DNA from: Eubacterium sp.
GTDB taxonomy: Bacteria > Bacillota > Clostridia > Lachnospirales > Lachnospiraceae
Direction: 5' to 3'
NCBI GenBank assembly: GCA_020844525.1
Contig: JAJGAH010000123.1
Span: 1 to 7,275, forward strand
DNA: 7,275 bases
Shown here: piece after piece, positions 1 to 6,382 of the stretch
Numbering within the stretch: position 1 is the stretch's first letter
Layout of the letters: each line of letters opens with the position of its first letter
Notes under the pieces: generated by a model
What the model saw: only the letters and a program-made list of their open reading frames with translations
The model's database searches: none
What the model was told of the DNA's origin: nothing
Position numbers and translations under genes: made by a program

Positions 1-1125
1 GTCATCGATGCCTTTTTCCCGATTGCACGGGGAGGTGTTGCTGCGGTCCCGGGACCATTCGGCTCCGGAAAAACGGTCATACAGCATCAGCTGGCAAAAT
101 GGGCAGACGCGGATATTGTCGTCTACATCGGCTGTGGAGAGCGCGGCAACGAGATGACGGATGTTCTGAATGAATTTCCGGAGCTCACGGATCCACGGAC
201 AGGGGAATCCCTGATGCAGCGGACCATCCTTATTGCCAATACCTCCGATATGCCGGTTGCGGCACGGGAGGCATCCATTTACACCGGAATCACCATTGCG
301 GAGTATTTCCGTGATATGGGTTATTCTGTTGCCCTGATGGCGGATTCCACTTCCCGCTGGGCCGAGGCGCTCCGGGAGATGTCCGGACGTCTGGAGGAGA
401 TGCCTGGTGAGGAAGGGTATCCAGCGTATCTTGGCTCCCGTCTTGCGCAGTTTTATGAGCGCGCAGGCCATGTCGTTGCGCTTGGCAGCGACGGACGCGA
501 AGGGGCACTTTCCGCAATTGGCGCGGTTTCACCTCCTGGCGGTGATATTTCCGAGCCCGTGTCCCAGGCAACGCTGCGTATCGTAAAGGTGTTCTGGGCG
601 CTTGATGCAGACCTGGCTTACCAGAGACATTTCCCTGCCATCAACTGGCTGACCAGCTACAGTCTTTATCTGGACACAATGGGGAAGTGGTTTGATCAGA
701 ATGTCGCCTCCGACTGGATGGACATACGGCAGAAGCTGATGGGACTTCTGCAGGATGAAGCCTCCCTGAACGAAATCGTAAAGATGGTCGGAATGGACGC
801 ACTTTCTCCCCAGGACCGTCTCAAAATGGAGGCTGCAAGGTCTATCCGTGAGGATTTCCTGCACCAGAATTCCTTTGATGAGACAGACACCTACACCTCA
901 CTGAAAAAGCAGTATTACATGATGAAGCTTGTATACGCCTATTATGATTACGGCGTAAAAGCCCTTGCAGAGGGCGCTGATATCAACAGCCTCGTCAGCC
1001 TGTCTGTCAGAGAGCAGATCGGGCGTTACAAATATATCGATGAAAAGAAGATCGATGAAACCTATGAGAGCATTATGACGGAGCTGGCACAGGAGACGTC
1101 AGAAGCCACAGCGAAGGAGGACTGA
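1..1125 (+). CDS. ntpA: V-type ATP synthase/ATPase catalytic subunit A, 5'-truncated by window edge
   Basis: This is the catalytic nucleotide-binding subunit of the cytoplasmic V1 head, where three A subunits alternate with three B subunits to hydrolyse or make ATP. The frame is open from base 1, and 374 residues are visible. Walker A (GPFGSGKT) lies at 52-75, the catalytic GERGNEM loop at 136-156, and the Walker B-like segment [10 protein letters not shown] at 328-360, with its Asp at 343-345. The spacing from the Walker Lys (70-72) to the Glu-Arg pair (139-144) matches K238 to E261/R262 of Enterococcus hirae NtpA. By that numbering about 214 N-terminal residues lie upstream, giving a normal total near 590. 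The first in-frame ATG in the window (154) lies after Walker A and cannot be the true start. The stop at 1123-1125 is 5 bases before ntpB, so the two are surely co-transcribed. The alternative name is atpA of the A/V type. The family call is very secure. Confidence 0.97.
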   Translation, partial: VIDAFFPIARGGVAAVPGPFGSGKTVIQHQLAKWADADIVVYIGCGERGNEMTDVLNEFPELTDPRTGESLMQRTILIANTSDMPVAAREASIYTGITIAEYFRDMGYSVALMADSTSRWAEALREMSGRLEEMPGEEGYPAYLGSRLAQFYERAGHVVALGSDGREGALSAIGAVSPPGGDISEPVSQATLRIVKVFWALDADLAYQRHFPAINWLTSYSLYLDTMGKWFDQNVASDWMDIRQKLMGLLQDEASLNEIVKMVGMDALSPQDRLKMEAARSIREDFLHQNSFDETDTYTSLKKQYYMMKLVYAYYDYGVKALAEGADINSLVSLSVREQIGRYKYIDEKKIDETYESIMTELAQETSEATAKED

Positions 1126-1130
1126 TTGGG

Positions 1131-2504
1131 ATGGCAAAGGAATATCGTACAATTCAGGAAGTTGCCGGCCCTCTGATGCTGGTCAAAGGGGTGGAAGGCG
1201 TAAAATATAATGAGATGGGTGAGATTATTCTGGCAGATGGCGAAACCAGAAGGTGCCGCGTGCTGGAAATTGACGGTCAGAACGTGCTGGTTCAGCTCTT
1301 TGAGGCTTCCACCGGTATCAACCTCTCGAACAGCAAGGTCCGTTTCCTGGGAAGAGCGATGGAGCTGGGCGTCTCCGAGGACATGCTCGGCAGGGTCTTT
1401 GACGGTATGGGCAGAACCATTGACGGCGGTCCGGAGATCCTTCCGGACAAGCGGATGGACATCAACGGCCTGCCGATGAACCCGGCGGCCCGTGCCTATC
1501 CCTCTGAATTTATTCAGACCGGTGTCTCTGCGATCGATGGTCTGAACACGCTGGTCAGAGGACAGAAGCTGCCGATTTTCTCCGCTTCCGGTCTGCCTCA
1601 CTCCCAGCTTGCGGCGCAGATTGCGCGGCAGGCACGTGTGAGAGGAACGGACGAGCCCTTTGCGGTTGTTTTTGCGGCGATGGGCATTACATTTGAGGAG
1701 GCACATTTTTTCGAAGAATCCTTCCGGGATACGGGGGCGATCGACCGCACAGTCCTCTTTATCAATCTGGCAAATGATCCCGCTGTAGAGCGGATTTCGA
1801 CCCCGCGTATGGCACTCACAGCGGCAGAATATCTGGCTTTTGAAAAGAACATGCATGTTCTGGTCATCATGACGGATATCACCAACTATGCGGATGCCCT
1901 TCGTGAGGTATCTGCCGCCCGCAAGGAGGTACCGGGAAGACGTGGGTATCCCGGATACATGTACACAGACCTTGCCCAGCTTTATGAACGCGCAGGCCGG
2001 CAGATGGGCAGAAGCGGTTCGATCACGCTGATACCGATTCTTACCATGCCTGAGGATGACAAGACCCATCCGATTCCGGACCTTACCGGTTATATCACGG
2101 AGGGGCAGATTATCCTGTCCCGTGAGCTGTACCGGAAGGGCATCAAGCCTCCGATCGATGTGCTTCCCTCTCTTTCCAGACTGAAGGACAAGGGCATTGG
2201 TGAAGGAAAAACCCGCAAGGACCATGCCGCTACCATGAACCAGCTTTTTGCGGCTTATGCAAGGGGCAAGGATGCGAAGGAGCTGATGACCATTCTTGGT
2301 GAGGCGGCGCTGACGGATATTGATCTTCTCTATGCAAAGTTCGCGGATGCGTTTGAACAGCAATATGTGTCCCAGGGCTATGGCACCAATAGAAGCATTG
2401 AGGAAACCCTTGATATCGGCTGGAGCCTGCTTCGCATGCTCCCGAGATCAGAGCTGAAGAGAATTCCGGACGCAATGCTGGACGAATATTACGAACAGCA
2501 ATGA
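1131..2504 (+). CDS. ntpB: V-type ATP synthase/ATPase regulatory subunit B
   Basis: This is the non-catalytic B subunit of the V1 hexamer; it sits between A subunits and lends an arginine to the neighbouring catalytic site. The protein has 457 residues, the usual full length. It opens with [20 protein letters not shown], the beta-barrel start typical of the family. The P-loop position reads [10 protein letters not shown] (about residues 151-160) rather than a functional GxxxxGKT, as expected for B and different from A. The segment LPSLSRL holds R350 (codon 2178-2180), which aligns in number and context with the arginine finger R350 of E. hirae NtpB. The ATG is preceded by AAGGAGG at 1114-1120, 10 bases upstream and inside the end of ntpA, which supports this start and tight coupling to ntpA. 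A 27-base gap leads to the proposed ntpD start. Nothing is missing or unusual. Confidence 0.97.
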   Translation: MAKEYRTIQEVAGPLMLVKGVEGVKYNEMGEIILADGETRRCRVLEIDGQNVLVQLFEASTGINLSNSKVRFLGRAMELGVSEDMLGRVFDGMGRTIDGGPEILPDKRMDINGLPMNPAARAYPSEFIQTGVSAIDGLNTLVRGQKLPIFSASGLPHSQLAAQIARQARVRGTDEPFAVVFAAMGITFEEAHFFEESFRDTGAIDRTVLFINLANDPAVERISTPRMALTAAEYLAFEKNMHVLVIMTDITNYADALREVSAARKEVPGRRGYPGYMYTDLAQLYERAGRQMGRSGSITLIPILTMPEDDKTHPIPDLTGYITEGQIILSRELYRKGIKPPIDVLPSLSRLKDKGIGEGKTRKDHAATMNQLFAAYARGKDAKELMTILGEAALTDIDLLYAKFADAFEQQYVSQGYGTNRSIEETLDIGWSLLRMLPRSELKRIPDAMLDEYYEQQ

Positions 2505-2518
2505 TTTTACAGAACGAC

Positions 2519-2526
2519 GGAGGTGA
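2519..2526 (+). promoter_or_regulatory. Ribosome binding site that sets the ntpD start at TTG 2532
   Basis: GGAGGTGA is a near-perfect complement of the 16S 3' end. It overlaps the upstream in-frame GTG at 2523, so that codon cannot be served by this site. A TTG at 2532 lies 8 bases after the GGAGG core (2519-2523), which is ideal spacing. A second in-frame TTG at 2529 is closer and less favourable. Confidence 0.75.
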
Positions 2527-2531
2527 TTTTG

Positions 2532-3188
2532 TTGACAGGATCACAGGTAAATCCGACCAGAATGGAGCTCACCCGTCTGAAGAAGAAGCTGATCACTGCG
2601 ATCAAGGGCCACCGGCTTCTGAAGGACAAGCGGGATGAACTGATGCGGGAATTCCTGGACCTTGTCCGGGAGGACATGGAGCTTCGCCTGAAGGTGGAAC
2701 AGGGTATTCGCGATGCCAATGCAGCCTTTGTACTTGCGAAGGCTGGCATGTCTGAGCAGATCCTTCAGACCGCTATGCTGGTACCGAAGCAGGAAGTGTA
2801 TGTGGATGAGGATGTAAAGAATGTTATGAGCGTGAACATCCCTGTGTTCAGCTCCAGAACCAGAACAGCGGACAAAAATGACATTTTTTCTTATGGCTTT
2901 GCCTATACGTCAAGTGACCTGGACAGCGCGGTTCAGGCTCTTTCTGATATCCTGCCAGACATGATCAGGCTGGCAGAGGTGGAAAAATCCTGCCAGCGCA
3001 TGGCGTCGGAGATTGAGAAGACGCGGCGCAGAGTAAATGCGCTGGAACATGTGATTATACCGGATACGCAGGAGGGAATCCGGTATATTACGATGAAGCT
3101 GGACGAAAATGAGCGCAGCACGCAGGTCCGCCTGATGAAGGTGAAGGACATGATGCTGCAGGAAGCACATCATTATGAAGAATTTTGA
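2532..3188 (+). CDS. ntpD: V-type ATP synthase/ATPase central stalk subunit D
   Basis: This subunit forms the central rotor shaft that turns inside the A3B3 head and transmits torque to the membrane ring; it is the V-type counterpart of F-ATPase gamma. From the TTG start the protein has 218 residues, near the usual 200-220. The N-terminus TGSQVNPTRMELTRLKKKL is the family signature (NPTR-ELxxLKxxL). Long charged helices at both ends fit the antiparallel coiled coil of the shaft, and the middle part (about residues 90-140) fits the short globular portion. I chose TTG at 2532 because the only strong ribosome site overlaps the alternative GTG at 2523, which would add three residues. The gene follows ntpB by 27 bases and is followed by a terminator-like hairpin, so it appears to be the last gene of the operon. 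The product call is secure; the start is likely but not proven. Confidence 0.94.
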   Translation: MTGSQVNPTRMELTRLKKKLITAIKGHRLLKDKRDELMREFLDLVREDMELRLKVEQGIRDANAAFVLAKAGMSEQILQTAMLVPKQEVYVDEDVKNVMSVNIPVFSSRTRTADKNDIFSYGFAYTSSDLDSAVQALSDILPDMIRLAEVEKSCQRMASEIEKTRRRVNALEHVIIPDTQEGIRYITMKLDENERSTQVRLMKVKDMMLQEAHHYEEF

Positions 3189-3224
3189 TGATCTTGATGA
3201 AAACAGAGCAGATTGATAAAGCAG

Positions 3225-3259
3225 AAACAGACAGACCGCAGGGTGCGGCCTGTCTGTTT
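3225..3259 (+). terminator. Hairpin terminator after the ntp operon
   Basis: Two 16-base arms (3225-3240 and 3244-3259) pair around a GGG loop. The only break is an A-C mismatch (3235 with 3249). The top of the stem is GC-rich (CCGCA/TGCGG) and the base is AAACAGACAG/CTGTCTGTTT. The hairpin begins 36 bases after the ntpD stop. The trailing T run is short (TTT then GGCG), so termination could be partial. The A-run on the left arm means the structure could also act on the other strand. Its position between the ATPase genes and a new promoter supports a terminator role. Confidence 0.72.
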
Positions 3260-3322
3260 GGCGTAGTAAGGGGCTGCGGACATGGCGTGCATTTTTCAAG
3301 AAACATAGGAGAAATAAACAGG

Positions 3323-3336
3323 AAAGTTATAACTTT
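3323..3336. promoter_or_regulatory. Perfect 14-base palindrome over the rnf -35 region, candidate operator
   Basis: AAAGTTATAACTTT reads the same on both strands with no mismatch and covers the -35 region of the rnf promoter. A site here would block or recruit RNA polymerase. It shares GTTA/TAAC half-site letters with the clostridial Rex (redox-sensing) pattern TTGTTAA-N4-TTAACAA but lacks the central spacer, so I do not call it a Rex site. AT-rich sequence can form such palindromes by chance. The regulator is unknown. Confidence 0.4.
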
Positions 3337-3358
3337 TTATCTGACAATGTATTATAAT
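3327..3358 (+). promoter_or_regulatory. Probable sigma-A promoter of the rnf operon
   Basis: A perfect -10 box TATAAT lies at 3353-3358, 39 bases before the rnfC ATG, in an AT-rich stretch. The -35 side is weak. TTATAA at 3327-3332 stands 17 bases before an overlapping alternative -10, TATTAT (3350-3355), and 20 bases before TATAAT. No TTGACA-like box has ideal spacing to TATAAT. Transcription would start near 3362-3366, leaving a leader of about 30 bases, just long enough for the ribosome site. A weak -35 overlapped by a palindrome suggests a regulated promoter. The existence of a promoter is likely; the exact boxes are less sure. Confidence 0.68.
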
Positions 3359-3367
3359 AGACAATGA

Positions 3368-3379
3368 TTTGTATACAAA
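3368..3379. promoter_or_regulatory. Perfect 12-base palindrome just after the rnf transcription start, candidate operator
   Basis: TTTGTATACAAA is a perfect palindrome lying between the predicted transcription start and the rnfC ribosome site (3382-3388). Its core, TTGTATACAA, resembles operators of GntR-family regulators, which often contain GT-(N)-AC centres. A protein bound here would obstruct the start of transcription. The GntR link is only by resemblance, and no regulator gene is in the window. Confidence 0.4.
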
Positions 3380-3396
3380 GGAAGGAGGATGGGTAG

Positions 3397-4719
3397 ATGG
3401 GATCATTTACCTTTAAGGGTGGTGTTCATCCGTTTGAGGGCAAGGAGCTGTCCGCGGAGAAACCGGTGGAAAGCCTGAAACCCGGGAAAGAGTTAGTCTA
3501 CCTGCTGTCGCAGCATATTGGAGCTCCGGCAAAACCGATTGTCGCCAAGGGGGATCATGTCCTGGCCGGTCAGAAGATTGCCGAGGCTGGTGGCTTTGTT
3601 TCTGCACCCGTGCATGCTTCTGTGTCCGGTACAGTAACAAAAATCGAAAAGAGAAAAAATGCCACCGGCGGCTATGTCGACGCAATCATTGTGGAAAATG
3701 ATGAGAAGTATGAAAGTGTCGCCTTTGAACCGGCGGATCCGGATGCGCTGTCCAGAGATGAGATTCTTGGCAGAATCCGGGAAGCAGGAGTGGTCGGTAT
3801 GGGAGGTGCAGGATTCCCGACGGCTGTAAAGCTGGCGCCAAAGGACCCTTCCATCGTAGATCACATTCTGGTCAATGGATCGGAATGTGAGCCATATCTG
3901 ACCTCGGATTACCGGTGCATGCTGGATTTTCCGGATAAGATCACAGGGGGTCTTGAAATCATACTGAAGCTTTTTGGACCGGACTGCAAGGGCGTGATCT
4001 GCATTGAGGACAATAAGCCAAAGGCAATTGAGGTCATGCGCAAGGCGGTTTCCGGCAGGAGCAATATGAGTGTTGCCGTCATGAAGACCAAATATCCCGA
4101 GGGAGCTGAGCGATGTCTGATCCATGCGATTACCGGAAGAAGTGTGAATTCCAGGATGCTTCCTGCTGACGCAGGCTGTGTCGTGGACAATATCGATACG
4201 GTCATTGCGGTAAATGATGCCGTCCGGGAGGGAAGACCGGTTATGGACCGTGTGTTTACCGTTTCAGGGGATGCCCCCGTGAATCCGCGGAATTTCCGCG
4301 TTCCTGTCGGGATGAGCTACGCAGAAATCGTTGAGGCAGAGGGTGGCTTCAAACAGACGCCTGAAAAGGTGATTTCCGGAGGCCCCATGATGGGTTTTGC
4401 ACTCTCTGATCTGAATGTTCCGGTCACGAAGACATCCGGCGCGATCACCGCCTTTCTGAAGGATGAGGTATCAAGAGCTGTTCCCAGTGCCTGCATCAAC
4501 TGCGGACGCTGTGTAAAGGGATGCCCTGCAAGGCTGCTTCCCTGCAAGCTGGCTTCCTTTGCTGAGCACAACAATGCTGCTGCTTTTGAGGAATATTACG
4601 GGCTGGAGTGTGTAAACTGCGGCTCCTGCAGCTATTCCTGTCCGGCAAAGCGTCCTCTTGCTGCACAGATCAACAAGATGCGTCAGATTGTGCTTGCCAA
4701 CAAGAGAAAGAAAAAGTGA
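3397..4719 (+). CDS. rnfC: Rnf electron transport complex subunit C (NADH/NAD+ module)
   Basis: RnfC is the peripheral subunit that exchanges electrons with NAD(H) and passes them through Fe-S clusters to the membrane part of Rnf. The protein has 440 residues, the usual compact clostridial length, without the long repeat tail of E. coli RsxC. The N-terminus (FKGGVHPFEGKELS) is typical. A lipoyl-like sandwich segment follows at about residues 47-88 (AKGDHVLAGQKIAEA, then SAPVHASVSGTVTKI). The NuoF-like nucleotide/FMN site has GMGGAGFPT at 134-142 and NGSECEPY at 160-167. Two ferredoxin motifs near the end bind 4Fe-4S clusters: C366, C369, C372, C376 and C405, C408, C411, C415. The Lys-rich C-terminus ends at residue 440. 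The ATG follows AAGGAGG (3382-3388) by 8 bases, and the gene is first in the operon after its own promoter. All key residues are present. Confidence 0.97.
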   Translation: MGSFTFKGGVHPFEGKELSAEKPVESLKPGKELVYLLSQHIGAPAKPIVAKGDHVLAGQKIAEAGGFVSAPVHASVSGTVTKIEKRKNATGGYVDAIIVENDEKYESVAFEPADPDALSRDEILGRIREAGVVGMGGAGFPTAVKLAPKDPSIVDHILVNGSECEPYLTSDYRCMLDFPDKITGGLEIILKLFGPDCKGVICIEDNKPKAIEVMRKAVSGRSNMSVAVMKTKYPEGAERCLIHAITGRSVNSRMLPADAGCVVDNIDTVIAVNDAVREGRPVMDRVFTVSGDAPVNPRNFRVPVGMSYAEIVEAEGGFKQTPEKVISGGPMMGFALSDLNVPVTKTSGAITAFLKDEVSRAVPSACINCGRCVKGCPARLLPCKLASFAEHNNAAAFEEYYGLECVNCGSCSYSCPAKRPLAAQINKMRQIVLANKRKKK

Positions 4720-4733
4720 GGGAGGTTCAGAGG

Positions 4734-5741
4734 ATGAATGAGAAATATCAGGTTTCTGTCTCACCTCATGTAAGAGACAGCATCACAACGCAGAAGATCA
4801 TGCTTCTCGTAGTTATTGCATTGCTTCCTGCCTGCATTGTGGGCATTGCGAACTTCGGATTTTACGCACTCCTGATTCTTTGTATCTCGGTGGCGTCATC
4901 TGTCGCTGCGGAATACTGCTATGAGAAGCTGCTGAAGAAACCTGTGACAACGGGAGATCTGTCTGCTGTCGTCACCGGACTTCTGATCGGCATGAATATG
5001 CCGCCGCAGATTCCGTGGTGGATCCCCGTTGTCGGATCTGTTTTTGCAATTGTCGTTGTGAAGCAGTTTTTCGGAGGTCTCGGGCAGAATTTCATGAATC
5101 CGGCGCTGGGCGCAAGATGCTTTCTGCTCATTTCTTTCTCCAGTGAGATGACGAATTATGCAGCCGGTCATGGCTTTACAAATCTGGTCACAAAGGTGGC
5201 GGCTACAACAGATGCGCTTTCCGGTGCGACTCCTCTTGCCTACCTGAAAACCGGCGCACATTTTGACCTGTCCGCACTTTTTCTTGGCAATGTACAGGGT
5301 GTAATCGGAGAAACTTCCACCATTGCACTTCTGGCAGGCGGCATCTTCCTTCTGGTGATGCAGATCATTGACTGGAAGATTCCTGTCATTTACCTTGGAA
5401 GCTTTTCCTTACTGGTCCTGATCACGGCAGCGGCAAAGGGATACAGCAATCCGCTGGAGTTTACGGCTGAAGAGCTCTGCGCCGGTGGTATTATGCTGGG
5501 CGCATGGTTCATGGCAACGGATTATGTAACTTCTCCGATTACATCGAAGGGTCAGGTTATCTATGCACTTTTCCTTGGTGTCATGACATGGCTTTACCGT
5601 ATGATCGGCAATGGTGCTGAGGGTGTATCCTATGCAATCATTCTGGCGAACTGCATTGTGCCGCTGATTGAGCATTATACACGGCCGAGAGCCTTTGGCA
5701 TTCAGAAGGAAAAGAAAGGGAAGGAGGCACAAAAGGCATGA
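4734..5741 (+). CDS. rnfD: Rnf electron transport complex subunit D (flavinylated membrane subunit)
   Basis: RnfD is a multi-pass membrane subunit, homologous to NqrB, that carries a covalently bound FMN and belongs to the ion-translocating core. The protein has 335 residues with many hydrophobic helices (for example about 22-58, 75-88, 95-110, and several from 205 on). The conserved block GGLGQNFMNPALGAR lies at 114-128. The flavinylation motif LSGATPL places the FMN-bearing threonine at T166; attachment would need an ApbE flavin transferase, not seen here. The start at 4734 (MNEKYQVSVSPHVRD) fits the family and follows AGGGAGG (4719-4725) by 8 bases. The frame is open further upstream to 4608, but that part overlaps the rnfC cysteine motif and is not coding for RnfD. 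The stop overlaps the rnfG ATG by 4 bases. The tail is lysine-rich, as expected on the cytoplasmic side. Confidence 0.96.
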   Translation: MNEKYQVSVSPHVRDSITTQKIMLLVVIALLPACIVGIANFGFYALLILCISVASSVAAEYCYEKLLKKPVTTGDLSAVVTGLLIGMNMPPQIPWWIPVVGSVFAIVVVKQFFGGLGQNFMNPALGARCFLLISFSSEMTNYAAGHGFTNLVTKVAATTDALSGATPLAYLKTGAHFDLSALFLGNVQGVIGETSTIALLAGGIFLLVMQIIDWKIPVIYLGSFSLLVLITAAAKGYSNPLEFTAEELCAGGIMLGAWFMATDYVTSPITSKGQVIYALFLGVMTWLYRMIGNGAEGVSYAIILANCIVPLIEHYTRPRAFGIQKEKKGKEAQKA

Positions 5742-6382
5742 GCAAGAAACAGACTTCTGTAGTACATGATACTGTTATCATTACGCTGATTACTGTAGTT
5801 GCCGGACTCCTTCTCGGAATCGTACATGGAATCACCGCGGCACCGATTGCGGCGCAGGAGGCACAGGCAAAGGCGGATTCCCAGAAAGAGGTTTTCTCGG
5901 ATGCTGCCAGCTTCAAGGAAGTAGACAATTTTGATGAGAAGGGATTTGCCTCTTATCTGGACAAGCTTGGCCTTGACCAGACAACGGTCAGTGAGGTCAG
6001 TGAGGCGGAAGACGCAAATGGCAATGCCCTTGGTTATGTCGTAGATGCTGCGAACAACGAAGGGTATGGCGGTGAAATTGAGCTGATGGTGGGTATCAAG
6101 ACAGATGATTCCGGCAATCTTACCATCAATGGCATATCCTTCCTCTCAATCTCGGAGACCGCTGGTATGGGCATGAAGGCAGAGAAGCCGGAGTTCAAGG
6201 ATCAGTTCAATAATATGAACATCGGTGACAACAAGCAGATTGCATATACCAAAAACGGTAAAAGCGCAGACAACGAGATTGATGCGATCAGCGGCTGCAC
6301 GATCACGACAAATGCTGTAACCAAGGCGGTCAATGGTGCCCTGGCGGCAGTTGAATATCTGGAGGGAGGAAGCGCGTCATGA
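5738..6382 (+). CDS. rnfG: Rnf electron transport complex subunit G (FMN-binding subunit)
   Basis: RnfG is anchored by one N-terminal helix, and its FMN-binding domain faces the outside; it relays electrons within the Rnf core. The protein has 214 residues, a usual length. The membrane segment is at about residues 12-31, followed by an Ala/Gln-rich linker. The FMN-binding domain includes GYGGEIELMVGI (from about residue 109), SETAGMG at 139-145 (commonly SETPGLG, so Ala replaces Pro) and FKDQF shortly after. The flavinylation motif reads SGCTITT, placing the FMN threonine at T188; Cys187 stands where Ala is more usual. An exact 9-base tandem repeat (5987-6004) encodes VSE twice at residues 84-89. 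The ATG overlaps the rnfD stop (ATGA) and follows AAGGAGG (5721-5727) by 10 bases. rnfE overlaps the end in the same way, indicating translational coupling. Confidence 0.95.
   Translation: MSKKQTSVVHDTVIITLITVVAGLLLGIVHGITAAPIAAQEAQAKADSQKEVFSDAASFKEVDNFDEKGFASYLDKLGLDQTTVSEVSEAEDANGNALGYVVDAANNEGYGGEIELMVGIKTDDSGNLTINGISFLSISETAGMGMKAEKPEFKDQFNNMNIGDNKQIAYTKNGKSADNEIDAISGCTITTNAVTKAVNGALAAVEYLEGGSAS

Larger units (their letters stand above)
3189..3396 (+). other. Intergenic region between the ntp and rnf operons
   Basis: This 208-base gap has no convincing gene. Its first part (to about 3260) is the terminator hairpin. The stretch from about 3261 to 3320 shows nothing I can assign. From about 3321 to 3380 the sequence becomes much more AT-rich than the genes around it and holds a promoter and two perfect palindromes. 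The last 16 bases are the rnfC ribosome site and spacer. A possible 60-codon frame at 3185-3367 runs through the terminator and promoter, has no good ribosome site, and is not annotated. Confidence 0.8.

Noticed and set aside
1062..2363. Long antisense open frame (433 codons) opposite ntpB
   Set aside because: It lies wholly across ntpB and the end of ntpA, its product is rich in Arg, His and Cys with no recognisable domain, and it is explained by codon bias in the highly conserved sense gene.
3323..3336. Palindrome as a Rex redox-repressor site
   Set aside because: The half-site letters are similar, but the four-base central spacer and outer TTG/CAA of the clostridial Rex pattern are missing, so only a generic candidate operator is reported.
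3185..3367. Possible 60-residue gene between ntpD and rnfC
   Set aside because: It runs through the terminator hairpin and the rnf promoter, overlaps the ntpD stop, lacks a ribosome site, and its product shows no domain or membrane signature.
3493..4125. Antisense open frame of 210 codons opposite rnfC
   Set aside because: It overlaps an intact conserved gene, shows no family features, and is best seen as a shadow of rnfC.
4286..4300. Inverted repeat CGCGGAA-T-TTCCGCG inside rnfC
   Set aside because: It is short, sits in the middle of conserved coding sequence, and has no T run or other sign of function; chance is the simplest explanation.
4608..4733. Upstream extension of the rnfD frame by 42 codons
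   Set aside because: It overlaps the second cysteine motif of rnfC in another frame; the strong ribosome site and family-typical N-terminus both point to ATG 4734.
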